The notes below the pieces were generated by a model that saw only the letters and a list, made by a program, of their open reading frames with translations, was not told the origin of the DNA and did no database searches. A stretch of DNA of 64,000 nucleotides from Panicum virgatum. Its lineage: Eukaryota; Streptophyta; Magnoliopsida; Poales; Poaceae. Shown here in pieces: positions 36,061 through 47,775 of the stretch; position 1 is the stretch's first letter, and each line of letters starts with the position of its first letter. The DNA is taken from the NCBI RefSeq assembly GCF_016808335.1, contig NC_053138.1:13013900-13077899 (forward strand), in the 5' to 3' direction. The translations under genes and the position numbers were made by a program.

Positions 36061-36160
36061 TTGTTGTGAGAGAAAAGTACTGCTGGCTGGCTGGTGGCTG
36101 GTGACTGATGGCTGGTGCTGGTTTGGTGTGAGAGAAAAACACTATTGGCTGGTTGCAGCT
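36061..36160. repeat. short degenerate repeat, gtgagagaaaa unit
   Basis: Two diverged copies of a phrase containing ttggtgtgagagaaaaacac and a (ctgg)n-rich part. Such phrases are common in grass MITE remnants; no element ends were found. Confidence 0.4.
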
Positions 36161-36382
36161 AACAGAGTGTCTTTCTTCCTTTCAGATCAACAAAGCAATT
36201 AAGTCTCTGCAGGTCACAGCGTCTGTACACGCCGGGCGGCTGCATTGTGTGTGCAGCCATTTTCTTAATTACAGTTACAGGTCAGATCAAGAACAAAAGC
36301 AACAAAGATTACAAAAAACAAATTAGTGTCAAACTCTAGTTACCTACTGTACACCGCAGGATCCAAAAGAAGCAACGGTTAA

Positions 36383-38480
36383 TCAATTCAGTGATGGATT
36401 AACTGTCGAGTTGCTGGCCTTGCTGCTCTTGCTGCTGGGCAGCGTGAGGCGCACCGTCAGCGGCCGGAGGCCCAGGCACTGCTGCTTCAGAGGCCGCGCG
36501 CCGGGGCTCGCGGCCATGCCCATGTACTGCACCCGCGGCGACAGCCTGATCCGCGGGCTCGGGCGCGGCGACGGGATCGGCCCCGGCTGCGCCGCCGCCG
36601 CTGCCGGCCTGTTGGGCGACAGGTTCACCTGCTCCAGCGCCCGGCTCTGCAGCTCCGCCGGGTAGTCCCGGACGCAGCCGATGCGCGCGCCGGCGCCGCT
36701 CGTCCACTTCACCTGCGCGCGGCCGCTGATCTCGCCGCTCACGGCGTCCGCTGCCTCCGCCGGAGCATCAGTTCCTTCCTCTATCACCGCCATCGCGGCC
36801 GGACCGGCCGTCTCTTTGGGTTCCTCTTCCTGCTGCGACGACGGCTCGGCGTCCGAGGCCTGCTTCCGCTTCAGCGACGGGTACTCGTCGTCGTCCACCG
36901 AGCATCTCTGAACGAAGCATCAGGCGACCATTCGTCGTCAGAACAGTGCAAGCAGAGTGTCCACCAGCAATTCCATCGTTATATTGACCATCAAGAATGA
37001 TGAACAATAGATGGAGCATATAGATACCTTGACGTTGGTCAGGTCGACGTTGTGCTCCTGCAGGAAGCTGATGAACTCGTTGAAGTTCTCCTCGGTCGGG
37101 AGGTAATGGCCGCTGTACGGCCAGATGGCCTTGAGGACGCCGTCCTTGGCGACCAGCCTCCCGGCGGCCGACGTCGCGCCGCCGGCCAGGAAGCTGGAGT
37201 GCTGGAACTGGCCCTTCTTCTTCTGGCCCACGTAGAGCGACCGGCTGGTGCTGAGCACGAAGATCCACTTGGACTCGTCGGTGGTGTTGACGAGGAGGCC
37301 GCTCTGCAGGTACGTCAGCCTCCCGTCTTCCACGACCACTTCGTAGGCGGCGCGCTCGTTCTGAATTTTCATTGGATCGCGTTCACAATCGCAACAGGCT
37401 GGTTCAGTCAGTCAGCCACGAAAACAAACAAACAAACAAACTGACGCGACGACTTTGATGGATGGAACGAGGCAACGACGGCGACGTACGCACCATTCCC
37501 AGGTACATGACGAGCTGCGAGTTGAGCTTGGTCCTCGGGCAGCTCGGGTGATGGATCTCCCGTCCGGCTCCAATGTCAAGCCTGATCGGCAGGAATGCCC
37601 AATCAGTATTCGGTAATCAGGAGGAGAAGAAACGCATGGCATCAGATGAGCTATGCACACGCACCAGTAGAAGAATGGCTCGGTGCTGGAGGTCTGGAAC
37701 CAGATGTCGTAGTAGAGATGCAGGTTGTGGCCGTAGCGATGCCGCGGGTCGATCTGTTGGTCGTTGCCATGAACAGGCACGGAGCATGAATCATACTGCT
37801 ACGTATTGAAGTAGATGAGAGGGGCAATGGGAATTCAGGTTGCGCGTGGTTACCGCTTCGAGCCAATGGCGGAGCGCCAGCTGCTGCGCCTTGTCGTCCT
37901 TGCAGAGGCCCTTGCCGACCTTGGCGATGCGCTTGCCGGCCCTGACCCACCGCGACGCCGCCGTCTCCTGCTTGCCGCCGGCGAAGAAGGATACGGACTT
38001 GCGGTCCAGCGACGCCTGGTCGTAGAGCTTCCACCACAGCTCCTCCACCACGATGGCGCAGTCGGCGAGGCTCCGGCGCGTGCGGTGGCCCTTGAACATC
38101 TTCTGCACCGTGGTGGCGGCGGCCTCGTGCAGCGGCGAGCGCGCGCCCTGCTCCGGCGGCTGCCTCCGGGCGGCGGCGAGGGGGCTCTGGGGGCCGAGGG
38201 CCAGCCGCCCCGGCCTCGCGCCGTGGATGCGGCGCACGGGCGACGGCGGCGTCGGCGGCGCGGCATGGTCGTCGGCCGCCGGAGCACGGGCGGCGGCGCA
38301 AGCGGCGTCGGGCTCCCAGGTCTTGAAGCTGAGGATGGCCCGCTCCAGGCTGCTTGCCGCCGCTACCTTCTTGGAGGAGTTGCTCCTGAGCAGCTTGGGC
38401 GACCTCGCCGGCATGTCGTCCAGGAGCTTGGGCGACGCGGCATTCCGATCGGCTGCCCCCGGCGGCGACCGCAGAGGCAT
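36383..38480 (-). CDS. IQM: IQM-type calmodulin-binding (IQ motif) protein, 5 exons
   Basis: Plant-specific IQM family; members bind calmodulin, and known ones affect stomata and stress responses. Exons on minus: 38480-37854, 37753-37665, 37581-37494, 37360-37028, 36907-36383; GT-AG introns, CDS 1662 bp, 553 aa. The IQ motif ([12 protein letters not shown]) is at residues about 125-136. The conserved core follows ([60 protein letters not shown]). The C-terminal exon is Ser/Pro/Ala-rich. The ATG at 38480 is the first in frame after the TATA box at 38652; the frame is open further upstream but that part lies before the promoter. It appears intact. The symbol is family-level only. Confidence 0.92.
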
Positions 38481-38650
38481 AGGTTCCTTTCCTCGATCGG
38501 CGCGCGCGCCTTGGAAGTTGGAACTGAGCTGGATTTGTTGGAGGCTTGGAATGGATGGATGCCTTGCTGTTCCGGCGGCTGGGCTAGCTAGCTGCTCCGT
38601 GATCTTGGGGCGATGGATCGGAGATGGAGACAAGACGAATGGTGCGTCTG

Positions 38651-38659
38651 CATATATAA
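38651..38659 (-). promoter_or_regulatory. TATA box of the IQM gene
   Basis: Minus strand CTTATATATG, about 170 bp upstream of the ATG at 38480, in an otherwise GC-rich region. Confidence 0.65.
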
Positions 38660-38706
38660 GTGCGGCCCAGGCCGCTGCCGCGACGAGCCGACGAAGGCGA
38701 CGGGCG

Positions 38707-38707
<1 letters not shown>

Positions 38708-38740
<33 letters not shown>
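38708..38740. repeat. poly-G tract, 33 bases
   Basis: An uninterrupted run of 33 G on + (C on the IQM sense strand), about 50 bp upstream of the IQM TATA box. Such runs are unstable and hard to sequence, so the exact length is uncertain. Confidence 0.9.
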
Positions 38741-38742
<2 letters not shown>

Positions 38743-40252
38743 GAGTCCACGGAGCACCGCACGCACGCAGACGCAGCCACGCAGCGGCGAGGCGACGTGC
38801 GCGGGCGGGTGGTCGCGCGCCGCGGATCCGGTCGCACCCCCCGACCCCGACCGCCAGCCCAGCGCGCTCAGCTCTGCAGGCAGCTCGATCGCCCGGCCGC
38901 CGGTAAAACCGCGTCGGCGTCTGCGTGCACACGCACCTGCCCTGCCTCGCTCGTCTCGTCTTGGTTTCCACGGCATGGGTGGGCGGCATCCATCGGCGCA
39001 TGCCATGGGGGCTCCATCGGTAGGAATAGGATGAAATTAAACCGGCCGCGTCGATGGGTTCTCGTCAAACGCACGCGCATTCCCTCCGGTCCAACCGACG
39101 ATCGATCGCGCGCCCAGGGGGTCGGGTCCGGACTCTCGTCGCGGTCCAACAGCGACCGCTTGGGTGAATGTCTTCCCGGAAGAATCCACTGACCACTGCG
39201 TGTCTCCGGCCGATCCACTGACCGCTGCGTGTCGCGCCCTCGCCGGCACCGGCCGGCACGGCACGGATCGGAGTATACTTGGTGATTGAGGAGACGGAAC
39301 AGAGATCGCGGGAAAGCTACTGCCTGTATTTTCTCGTCAGTCGTCACCCAACTTTCTCAGTCCGTGACGAGTTTGTAGGGTTCCACGGACGTGGGGGCAA
39401 GGAGGTGACGGCGCGGCCAGTTAGGCGAGGGTGTCAGGTGGTCAGGGCGGCTTTGTAGCGACGCTAGTTGAGCTGCTGCTAGGGACAAGGACGGGAGCAG
39501 GACGGCACCGGCCGGCGCGACGCGCCAGGGCGCCGTGCAAGATGGTTCTGGATCCTTTCGTAGCCAGAGGCGAGGAAGCGGCCGGGCCGGGGTGGAAGCA
39601 CGCACCACAGCTCCGCCGAGGCTATATATCAATCGCGCTACAAACTCTTGATCAATCGCCTGAAGAGGTGCCGGTTGCCATTTCAGCCCGTGGCGGCCCA
39701 AGTACGGCTGCTCCTTCCTCCTCCGTCTTCCCGCCGTCGTGCTCACGCTGCACTCACCGTTGTTCGTTGCCGTGCTAGGTTAGGGTTTCAAGGTTCGGGC
39801 CTCGGGGGGGGGGGGGGGGGAGTCACCACCGCCCATAGAGGGAGGACTCGGGGTGGCGGCGGACCGGCGGTGGGGACGGGTTGTGGGAGGGGCGTAGCTA
39901 GTCACGGGTGGCGGAGGACATCCGGTGGAAAGGGCAGGCGGTGGGGGAGCGGCGCTTCTCGACTGAGGTTGTGTCGGACTTGTGACGGTCAGTGGTGGCG
40001 GATCCAGCGAAGAGAATGGGCGCGGACGGCGGGAACCGCCGGAGTCGAGGTGGATGGCGGGCGGCGCGGGGGGGAGAAGGACGGAGACACGTGAGGCGGG
40101 AACGGCTCCGGCGGCGCGGGACAATGGTGGGCGGCGCGTGAGAGGAGAAAGGGTGAGTGGCTTTTTTTTCATGGGCCGCGCACCGTCATCTTCAGGTGGT
40201 GGATTTGGTTTTCATCACCGGAAGCGATATCCAATTGGACCCCAGAGAGATG
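38741..40252. other. GC-rich region upstream of the IQM gene
   Basis: Distal promoter side of the IQM gene, then GC-rich sequence without a supported gene. A G17 run is at 39804-39820. Open frames up to 379 aa (38053-39192 +) are shadows of the IQM gene and of GC-rich DNA. Confidence 0.45.
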
Positions 40253-41492
40253 TAGGGGTGTTTGTGAGAGCTCTGCTCTACCAAAAACAGCTCCACTCCA
40301 TGAAAAATCCAAACAGGTTAGCCAGCTCCGACCCACTCCACTCCATATTCTTTTTTTGGAGCTCCTCAAGAGGTGCTCCACCAAATAGTGGAGCTGGTTG
40401 AGTTGGGTAGAATTACCTACCACGCTACTGGTTATGTGCTTCCCGTACCCCTCCGGAGGAAAAACAAAAGGAAAAAATCAACTTTCTTTCCGCCTCATCC
40501 CCCGCCGGCGGCTCCTCCCACCTCTGCCGACACATCCCCCCTCCACCGCCTCCATCTCCCAATGAGGAGCTCGAGGAAGGCCGTGTAACAGCCCAAAAAA
40601 TTTACCAAAACAAATCACGCGCTAAAAATATTTTCAAATCTCTTTTCATCATTGAGCTCAATCCATCCGAAAATCGTCCCCGCCCGATCTCCCAATCTCC
40701 CGAAAAACCTGTCCCGTCATCCGAATCCAATCGTCGTACCATCTCCCTGTTCTTCCTTGTTCCGCGCGTCACGCCCGACCGGCGCGCGTGCTCGTCTAAT
40801 CGCGGTCGTCGCCGCGATCGGCGCCGGCGCGATCTCCCTCCCTCTTTCTCTCTATTTCTCCTTCCCCGTTTCTTTTTCTTTTTCATTTTCATTTTTCCTT
40901 TCTTTTCTCCCTCCTTCTCCCTTCTCCTCCATCCTTCTCTGCCCCCCGGCCACGCGCACGCGCGCGCCTGCCCAGCTTGGCGCCGTCCACGCACGCGCGC
41001 GCGTCTGCTCCCGGCCTCCCCTCCCCGGCGCCCTGCTCGCCTGCCCCGCACGCCGTACCCCCTTCCCAGCCCACGCGCGTGCCCCGGCCCACGCGCACCA
41101 CGTGGCCGCGCCGCTCGCCGCGACGCCCGGCCGCATGCCCACGCGCTGCGCGCGCGCCCTGTGCGCAGCACGCGTTCCACGCGACCCCGGGGCTCGCCGC
41201 ACCGCCACCGCCTCCCTGTGCCTCGCCTGGCCGCTTCGCTGCTCGCGCCGCCGAGCCGCACTGCAGAACAACAGCGCCGCCGCCTCGCCGCTCGAACCGC
41301 TCGGCGACAAGCACAGGGCCCGGGGCCCCTCCACGTGCATGCGCACCGCTAGGACCTGCCCGAGCCGTCGCGTCATCCTGGTGCCGCCGCGAATCGCGCC
41401 GCCGTCGTGCCGCGACACCGAGCGCCATTAAGGCTCGCCGCACCGCTCGCCGGCCTCCGCCGCACCCCGCCCGTTCCACCGCCTTATCCCGC

Positions 41493-41500
41493 CTATAAGT
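41493..41500 (+). promoter_or_regulatory. TATA box of solo LTR E6
   Basis: The sequence cctataagtagg, about 150 bp before the conserved 5' splice-like site at 41646/41647, mirrors E5. Confidence 0.5.
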
Positions 41501-41983
41501 AGGCCTCCGCGTCGCTCCCGAGCTCCACAATGCCGACCGCCACCTCCAGCCCTCCTCCCTAGCTCTGCATCGCCGCCGCCGCAAGCTCCTCTGTCCACCG
41601 CCGTCGGCCCCCGTGGGCCGACCTCCTCGCTCCATCCCAGCCCTAGGTGAGAAGAGCAGCGGGGTACCCTCGCTCCCCTCGCCGTTTCCCCCTAGCCCTA
41701 GCCGCCACCGGGTCCCACAGCGCCTTCGCCACGCATGCCGGCCGCCCGCCGCCGTGGCGCCGCCACCCCTCAAATCGAGGAGGGGAGTCAATTCCCCGCG
41801 CTGCCCTGCCCCTTTTCCCCTCCTACCCGGCCGCCGCCGAGCCCCCAGGCTGCCGTACGCCGTCCCTCCCCCTCCCCTGTTTTGGTCGCGGGGGAGAGGA
41901 AGAAGGAGGGCGTTTTGCCCAACCCCCCCTGCCCTTTTTTCTATTCTCTAAAGGGCTCCCCCCTATATGTTCCTTTCAAAGAA

Positions 41984-44075
41984 TGAAAGGATCTTGATCA
42001 CGCGATGTCGTAGCCTAGAGGGGGGGTGAATAGGCATTTCTTCAAAATTTGGTGCTTAATCCCTGCTGGGACTGCCTGGACCGGTCAGATCAGTATACCA
42101 GACCGGTCAGACCGGTCTATGCAGGCAGACAGTCCAGTCAGCGGGAACAAGTCCCCTCTCGAGATTGAACCTATAACAAACTTGGGATATGTGTCTTGCA
42201 GAGTATTTCTAACAATAGAAACAAGTCCCTACACACAAGTAGAGCACACCCAAGTAGATCGAGCGGAAGCACAATTCAATCTCAAAACTGTAAATGCAAG
42301 GTAAGTAAATCAAACCGAAATAGAGATGATGCAATGAAGACACGGTGATTTGTTTGACCGAAGTTCGGATTCACCCCGTGCACCCACGTGTGAATCCTAC
42401 TCTCCGTTGAGGAAGCTCGTAGTGACCCCAAGGTCAAGCTATCTCCTCTTCTCCACTATATGACCATGCGCCCTCTTGGCACATGATCGAAGCCGCAATA
42501 AACTTGCCGTTGCTCACCACAACCTTGGGAGCTAGCCGGCGACGCCTAGCCGTCTAGGAGCCGATGCTCCAAGAGTAACAAATGCTTCAATCGAGTTGGC
42601 CGACGCAACCTAAGTGCTCAAAGCTTGGGATGTTTCTCTCTTGCTCAAATGACTCTCAAGGAATGGATTCACTCAACCCAACTCAAATATTCACCTTGAA
42701 TCAAGCAACTCTCACAAAAGAGAGGTTGGGGAGGACTCTCCAAGTGCTCACAAGGCTCTCAAGATGTTCTGAAATGTTCTAGCATCAGCACCCACAAATG
42801 GGTGAAGTCATGTGGTATAAATACCCCTTCTCACAAAACTAGCCGTTGCCCTGTCAGTGTTAGACCGGTCAGACCGGTCCCCTAGACCGGTCAGACTGGT
42901 CTATTTTGAAAACTAGCCGTTGGAGGCACACCCTGCTCAGACCGGTCAGACCGGTCCCTTAGACCGGTTAGACCGGTCCCTCTCTGTTTTCTGCAGTTAG
43001 CTCTCACTCCTTAGGCTAAACTCTCTAGGGACTGGTTTGAGCACTTTTGGTATTGTCTAACCTACTGATGTTGCATCCCTCTTAATAGTACGTCATACCT
43101 ATACTCAAGTGCATAAAAGAAATATATAATTTCCACAATTACTTGAGCTTCTTCATAATATGATCATGCCGACTTTTCTTCGATCAATACCGTGAGGGCA
43201 TCAACATCTTCTTTTTTTTTTAGCATACCCGCTTTGAGCTAGTGACTTTGAATCTTTATATTGCATAGGAATGAAATCCACCTTGATTCACAAGTCACCT
43301 TCTTTTCTTGAATAATGACACTCTTCAACATAGAGCTCTCCATGACTTTAGGATCTCCAGCCTTTGACCCGTATCGGTTTCTTTGCTCCCCCAAGCCATC
43401 GCTTGTGTAGCCTCTTGAAACACGCCTCTCGGTCCTCTACCTTTATCCTAGCCGTCCATCTTGAACTCATATTGATTTGTGTCATGCATGAAATCTTCAT
43501 TGTCAATTCGAATTCTCAATTCAATCTTATATGCAAGCTTTCCAATTTGAGACATCATATATGCATCAACTCATGTCTCATTCTCTTTTGCCTTGCTTGC
43601 TTTTTAAGTTAACATCCATTTATCACATGTGACAAGATCTTCTATATTTGAGACTATGCATAAGCATATCACGTCTCATTCACAAAATCTTTACTTGTCA
43701 CTTTGAATCCCATCATAGATCGAAACAAGCCTTCGCAAATATTGGAGCCTTCATGTCAATCATGAGTACCTTGCTCTCAAATTTCTTTTACAACTTTGCT
43801 TGCCACTTTGAGTCCCACATTAACTAACAAACTTCAACAATATATTAGAGCCTTTCATATCAAATATGAATACCTTGCTCTTCCATTTTTCTTTCTCATT
43901 CTAGCTTGTCACAAATAATGATTGCCAATGGGACATACACATTTGCTTGCAATACATGAGCTATATCATTCCACAAATTAAATACCTGCTCATAATCTCA
44001 TGCCAACAAGTTAGTTCTTTAATCGTGTTGTCAATCAATACACCAAAACCCACTAGGGGCCTAGATGCTCTTTCA
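41984..44075 (-). mobile_element. E7: Copia (SIRE-like) solo LTR
   Basis: On minus it starts TGAAAGAGCATCTAGGCCCC and ends with a ctttca-type terminus, 2092 bp, with the perfect duplication aagaa (41979-41983 and 44076-44080). The start (..GTTTTGGTG..GATTGACAACAC) and the end (TTCACCCCCCCTCTAGG) share their layout with E8. No internal coding part is present. Minus-strand TATA (TATTTATACC) lies at about 42815-42824, with ACCGGT palindromes upstream of it at 42866-42980. The SIRE assignment rests on remembered grass LTR ends and is not certain. Confidence 0.82.
42866..42980. repeat. ACCGGT palindrome cluster in E7
   Basis: Seven or more agaccggtcagaccggtc-type units in two groups separated by about 40 bp. 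Another group lies at 42072-42118. Confidence 0.8.
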
Positions 44076-44468
44076 AAGAAAAGCCCTTCTCTTTTATTTA
44101 TTTAGCGAACTAGTCCCTCCACCATATAAACAAAATTCCAAATATACCCCTGACCCTTTTTAATAGCCCGGTTATTTTCTAAAATTCCAATCAAGCCCTT
44201 GCCCTTTCAAAAAAATAATTACAAAGAGGCCCTTGAACCCAGGTTTAACCTCTAAACCCCTCTTCGACCTATCATTTCATGTGCCAAACATTCTCTATTT
44301 GACCTGAAACTTTACCACGCTATCCCTAACATAATTTCAGCCATGCTATTAGAAAACCGCACAAAAATATTACTCCTATCTCCATATCTTAATTGTTCCC
44401 GATTCAAGCTCAATGATAAAACCTTTATTTCTTTTTCTTGATTGTGTTCTTGCTTGTGTGCGTCGTAG

Positions 44469-45765
44469 ATCACGGTGTGAACGAGAGAGAACCCGTCGAC
44501 GAGCAGTACCGCGGAGCAAGTGAATGAGGACCAGTTCTGCGACCCCGAACCCGAAGGACAGTACCTCAATCAGGACTTCCCGGAAGGCTTCGAGAACGGC
44601 AAGTTCAATCTCATCCTTTGATGCATATTTGGTCCCAGTTTTATAAACACAACCTATTGGCCTGTTTTACAAAACTGCATATGTTTTGACTGTGAAAACA
44701 TAGTTGGATAGCCACCCCTTGATTTGTTATATCCATTCCTTAACCACCTAGATTAATGTCTGAATATGAGTTATTCTGTTTGGATGTTAATCACTGCTAG
44801 AACGCTTAGGACCTCGAACCCGGTACAACTTGTTTTATAAAAGAAAAAATGTGTGAGTGTGTGGAAAGGGAAAATGTGAAATTTTTGAAAGATGGGTTAG
44901 ATGGGATGGATGGCACTTCTGTGTGAATTGCCAAATGGTGTGCTCGTACCTGTGTGGTTAAGCAAGGAAGGAAGATATCCATCTTGTCACAATTAAGGAC
45001 CGAATTGGTGTGTCATCTTGCCTAACTCCATCATCGTGCAAACCACTCGACCGTTGTATGGGCAACGGCTTAGCATAAACCCCACAAGTTGGTCTGATAG
45101 CCATTAGGAGTGCTGAGAGCAACGGGTGATCAAGGAGAAGGGATAAGATCGTGGTGATTTATGCCCCGGTTAAACCTCGGTGATAGGTCAATGACCCCCT
45201 TGGTGGATCCCGTGGTGGCTAGTCAGGTCTAGCTAAGGTGGGTAATGGCTTTGATGGGATCTGCACCGACACTAAGGTGATCGTGTTGTGGTACCCCGTT
45301 TGTGGGTAAAGTTGCACACATCTGCAGAGTATAAAATTTATTCGAATAGCCGTGGCCACGGTACTGGGCGAGTTACGGTTTGGTCACACAACTAGTGTTT
45401 CTTCTGGGAATGGTTGGGTTGGTGTGAGTTATTTTGGAAAAGTGTCCGGTAGTTGTGCCGTGTGCTACGGCAGATGAGGAGTCCGGTAGCAATTTAAAAC
45501 TTGGATCCTGTGTGAATCAACCCTACGTGTTACTCAGTGCAAGATAATGGCTTTTGAAAACCCCTTTCTTTCAAATAAACCCATACATAAAAATTAGCTT
45601 TCCGCAAATTAAACCCTAGCCTTATCCTTGATTTACCCTATGCATTATAATCTGTTTATACCCTCTCCGTGGGTGTGGTTGGACTTGCTGAGTACGTTTG
45701 TACTCACCCCTTTCCTAATTTTTACAGAGGAAGATCCAGACTTCGTTCCCGAAGACGTTGAGTAG
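44469..45765 (+). pseudogene. acidic-peptide exons inside solo LTR E6 (frameshifted)
   Basis: Exon A (44469-44598) follows gtcgtag; exon B (45728-45765) follows tttttacag and encodes EDPDFVPEDVE and a stop. Against E5, exon B differs mainly at third codon positions. Exon A has a 12-bp in-frame insertion and a 1-bp insertion near 44512 that shifts the frame, so this copy is dead. The GC-type 5' splice site (g then gcaagtt) is kept. The intron between the exons is 1129 bp, against 1091 bp in E5. Confidence 0.4.
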
Positions 45766-46874
45766 GGGTTCCATCCTGCACCCAACCTTGCCTGTGGATA
45801 GGTCACCCACAGGAACTCTGTATGGCGCAAGACTCTGATGACCTTTTCGTAGTTAATATCATTGTATGGGTTTTAGTTGTTATCCTCGCGATAGTGGCGC
45901 TTCACTGCCCATTACCGCATAGAGTTGTACGGTGATGTACCATCTGATGTAATAAATATGTTATCAGCCTCCTGGGACTGATATTTGTATCACATTTAAG
46001 TCTTCTCTTATGAGGGGACGCTTCAGGCCGCATCGCGCCTCCTCGTCGGATCCATCTCCAACGTGGTTCTACTCCTCATCGGCCCATCTCTCGCGCCGCG
46101 CTTCCTCCTCGCCGGTCCATCTCAGGCACGGTTCTACTCCCCGTCGGCCCATCTCCCGCGATGACCTCGAGGACAGGCGCGGCAGCCGCGGGACAGGAGG
46201 AGGGAAGGAGTGCTGCCCCGGCGGAGGGAGGAAGGGAGAACGGCGATGTCAGCGGTGCTTGGAGGACCTCCGCCTGCTAGATCTGCGAGCTCCCGGCGAC
46301 GACGACCTCCTAGCAGCATGTGGCGATGACCAACAACCATCCTTCGCCGCCGCCTAGCTCGGCGTCTGATCCCCTGCCACCATCGCCTTGTCCTGCGATA
46401 CCGCCGTAGTCACCGGTGAGCCCTCGCCTCGTCTTGTCCTCCCACGTCGCCGTTATCGCTGGACAGCCCTCCGCCGTGCCGCGCCCTCCGGCCAACCGGC
46501 CCTGCGCCGCTCAGGTGGGGATTGGAGATGAGCACGCGTGGGGAGGGGGAGGTGAGTAGGTCGCTGACATGTGGGGTCACTAACATGCTGCGGCCCTTGG
46601 GATGGACCCAGCCGCGTCACGCAGCAGCAACTAAGCGCGCCGACAGCGAGGGCGAGATGCAGCGTGGGTTGTGGATGGATAGAGGTAGAATACCCATTTG
46701 GAAGTGGGTGAGTAAAGATGGTACCAGTGAGTGAGAAAAGATAGGCCGAAGTGGGCCAACATGATTTGCGGAGTGGAGCTCTCCAAAATAGAATGGATTA
46801 CAAGTGGTGGAGTGAAGTAAAGTTGGTGAAATAGAGTGACTGTTTTGAAAGTAGAATGCGCCCAAATAAACCTA

Positions 46875-46991
46875 TAGTATCACACAATGGCGCGCGCATT
46901 TGGTGGCATCAGTTTCTCGCCATGGGCAGAAGAACGTTGGGCGTAGCCGCGGATGGACGAACGAATAGCCGCAGTGCACCTTCCACGGCTA
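46875..46991. other. short spacer between elements
   Basis: No coding or element signal recognised. Confidence 0.4.
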
Positions 46992-47775
46992 AGAGCAACT
47001 CCAACAGCTTCTCTAAAAGAAGTTGGATAGCTAAAGATAGCCAAATAAGAGTAAAAATTGGATCCAACAGCTTCTTTATTTGCCAATGCTTGCTATCTGA
47101 TTAGGTATCCCGCACCCCTCGTGAGCTATTTTACCTCAGTCCATCGCTTCACTATCTCTGTGGGCCCATCCTCTCTCTTTCCTCCCGACCGTGCCAGGCC
47201 GGCCCTGCCATGCACCGCCGCACCTAGCCGTGCCCGCTGCCAGCCTTGTCATGCCCTGCCGCACCCAGCCATGCCTGCCGCCAGCACCGCCATGCCCTCC
47301 GCTGGCCTCGACGCGCCTCGCCATGCTCGTCGCTGGCCCAAGCTCACACTCCGGCCGCGCCCCGCCGTGCGCGCCGCCGCACCCCCCACTATGCCAGCCG
47401 CCAGCCCGAGCTCGCACCCCAGTCGCCGCACCCGCCATGCGCGCCGCCGACCGGCTCCCTTTCACCAGCCATGACCCCCTCCCTCTCCGAGCCGCACGCC
47501 CCTCCACCGGCGGCGGAGCCGCCGCGGCGCACCCCTCCGTTAGCCGCTCCGGAGCCACGCACCCCTTGCCGGAGTGCCTCCGGGGGACAAACAAAGAAGG
47601 GAAAGAAGGAGGAGGGGGGATGACGAGTGGGTTCCACACATCTGATCAGATTTTTTTTTGGAGTGGAAGAGAGGGGTGGATGGAGAGGCTGTTGGATCTT
47701 CCAATGTTTGACTAACTTTTTATTCTTTTGCCTAATCAACTAGCTAGAAATTTTACTTAATCTCTTGGAGTTTCT
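46992..47775. mobile_element. Pack-MULE-like element with GC-rich interior
   Basis: The left end agagcaactccaacagcttc and the reverse complement of the right end (agaaactccaagagatt) are alike. Deeper in, ggatccaacagcttctttat pairs with agatccaacagcctctccat. The ends are AT-rich, while 47180-47570 is very GC-rich with codon-like periodicity on both strands, like captured gene fragments in Pack-MULEs. No 9-bp duplication could be read, so this is a candidate only. Confidence 0.4.

Larger units (their letters stand above)
40584..46025 (+). mobile_element. E6: solo LTR of the E5 family, carrying E7
   Basis: Starts tgtaacagccc and ends ggggacgcttca, with the perfect duplication ggccg (40579-40583 and 46026-46030). 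Without E7 (2092 bp plus 5) it is about 3345 bp, close to E5's 3381. It shares with E5 a polypyrimidine tract (40840-40935), a TATA box (41493-41500), a 5' splice-like site (41646/41647) and two coding-like exons (44469-44598 and 45728-45765). Large open frames at 40650-41790 are GC-rich noise in both directions. Confidence 0.88.
40253..46874. mobile_element. possible DNA transposon with long terminal inverted repeats, split by E6
   Basis: The left end (taggggtgtttgtgagagc) and the reverse complement of the right end (taggtttatttgggcgcat) are alike. Similarity continues inward for about 120 bases (tctacc..aaaacag, cactccactccatattct, ttttggagctcc against tctacttt..aaaacag, cactccaccacttg, ttttggagagctcc). 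Without E6 the element would be about 1.2 kb, with a GC-rich non-coding interior. A target duplication was not found, so superfamily (hAT-like or MULE) and exact ends are uncertain. Confidence 0.4.

Noticed and set aside
38053..39192. 379-aa plus-strand frame
   Set aside because: It is antisense to exon 1 and promoter of the IQM gene, runs through the poly-G tract and has no domain.
40602..41791. Large open frames (up to 300 aa) on both strands
   Set aside because: They lie in the GC-rich part of solo LTR E6, overlap in several frames, are Arg/Ala/Pro-rich and are not conserved in E5.
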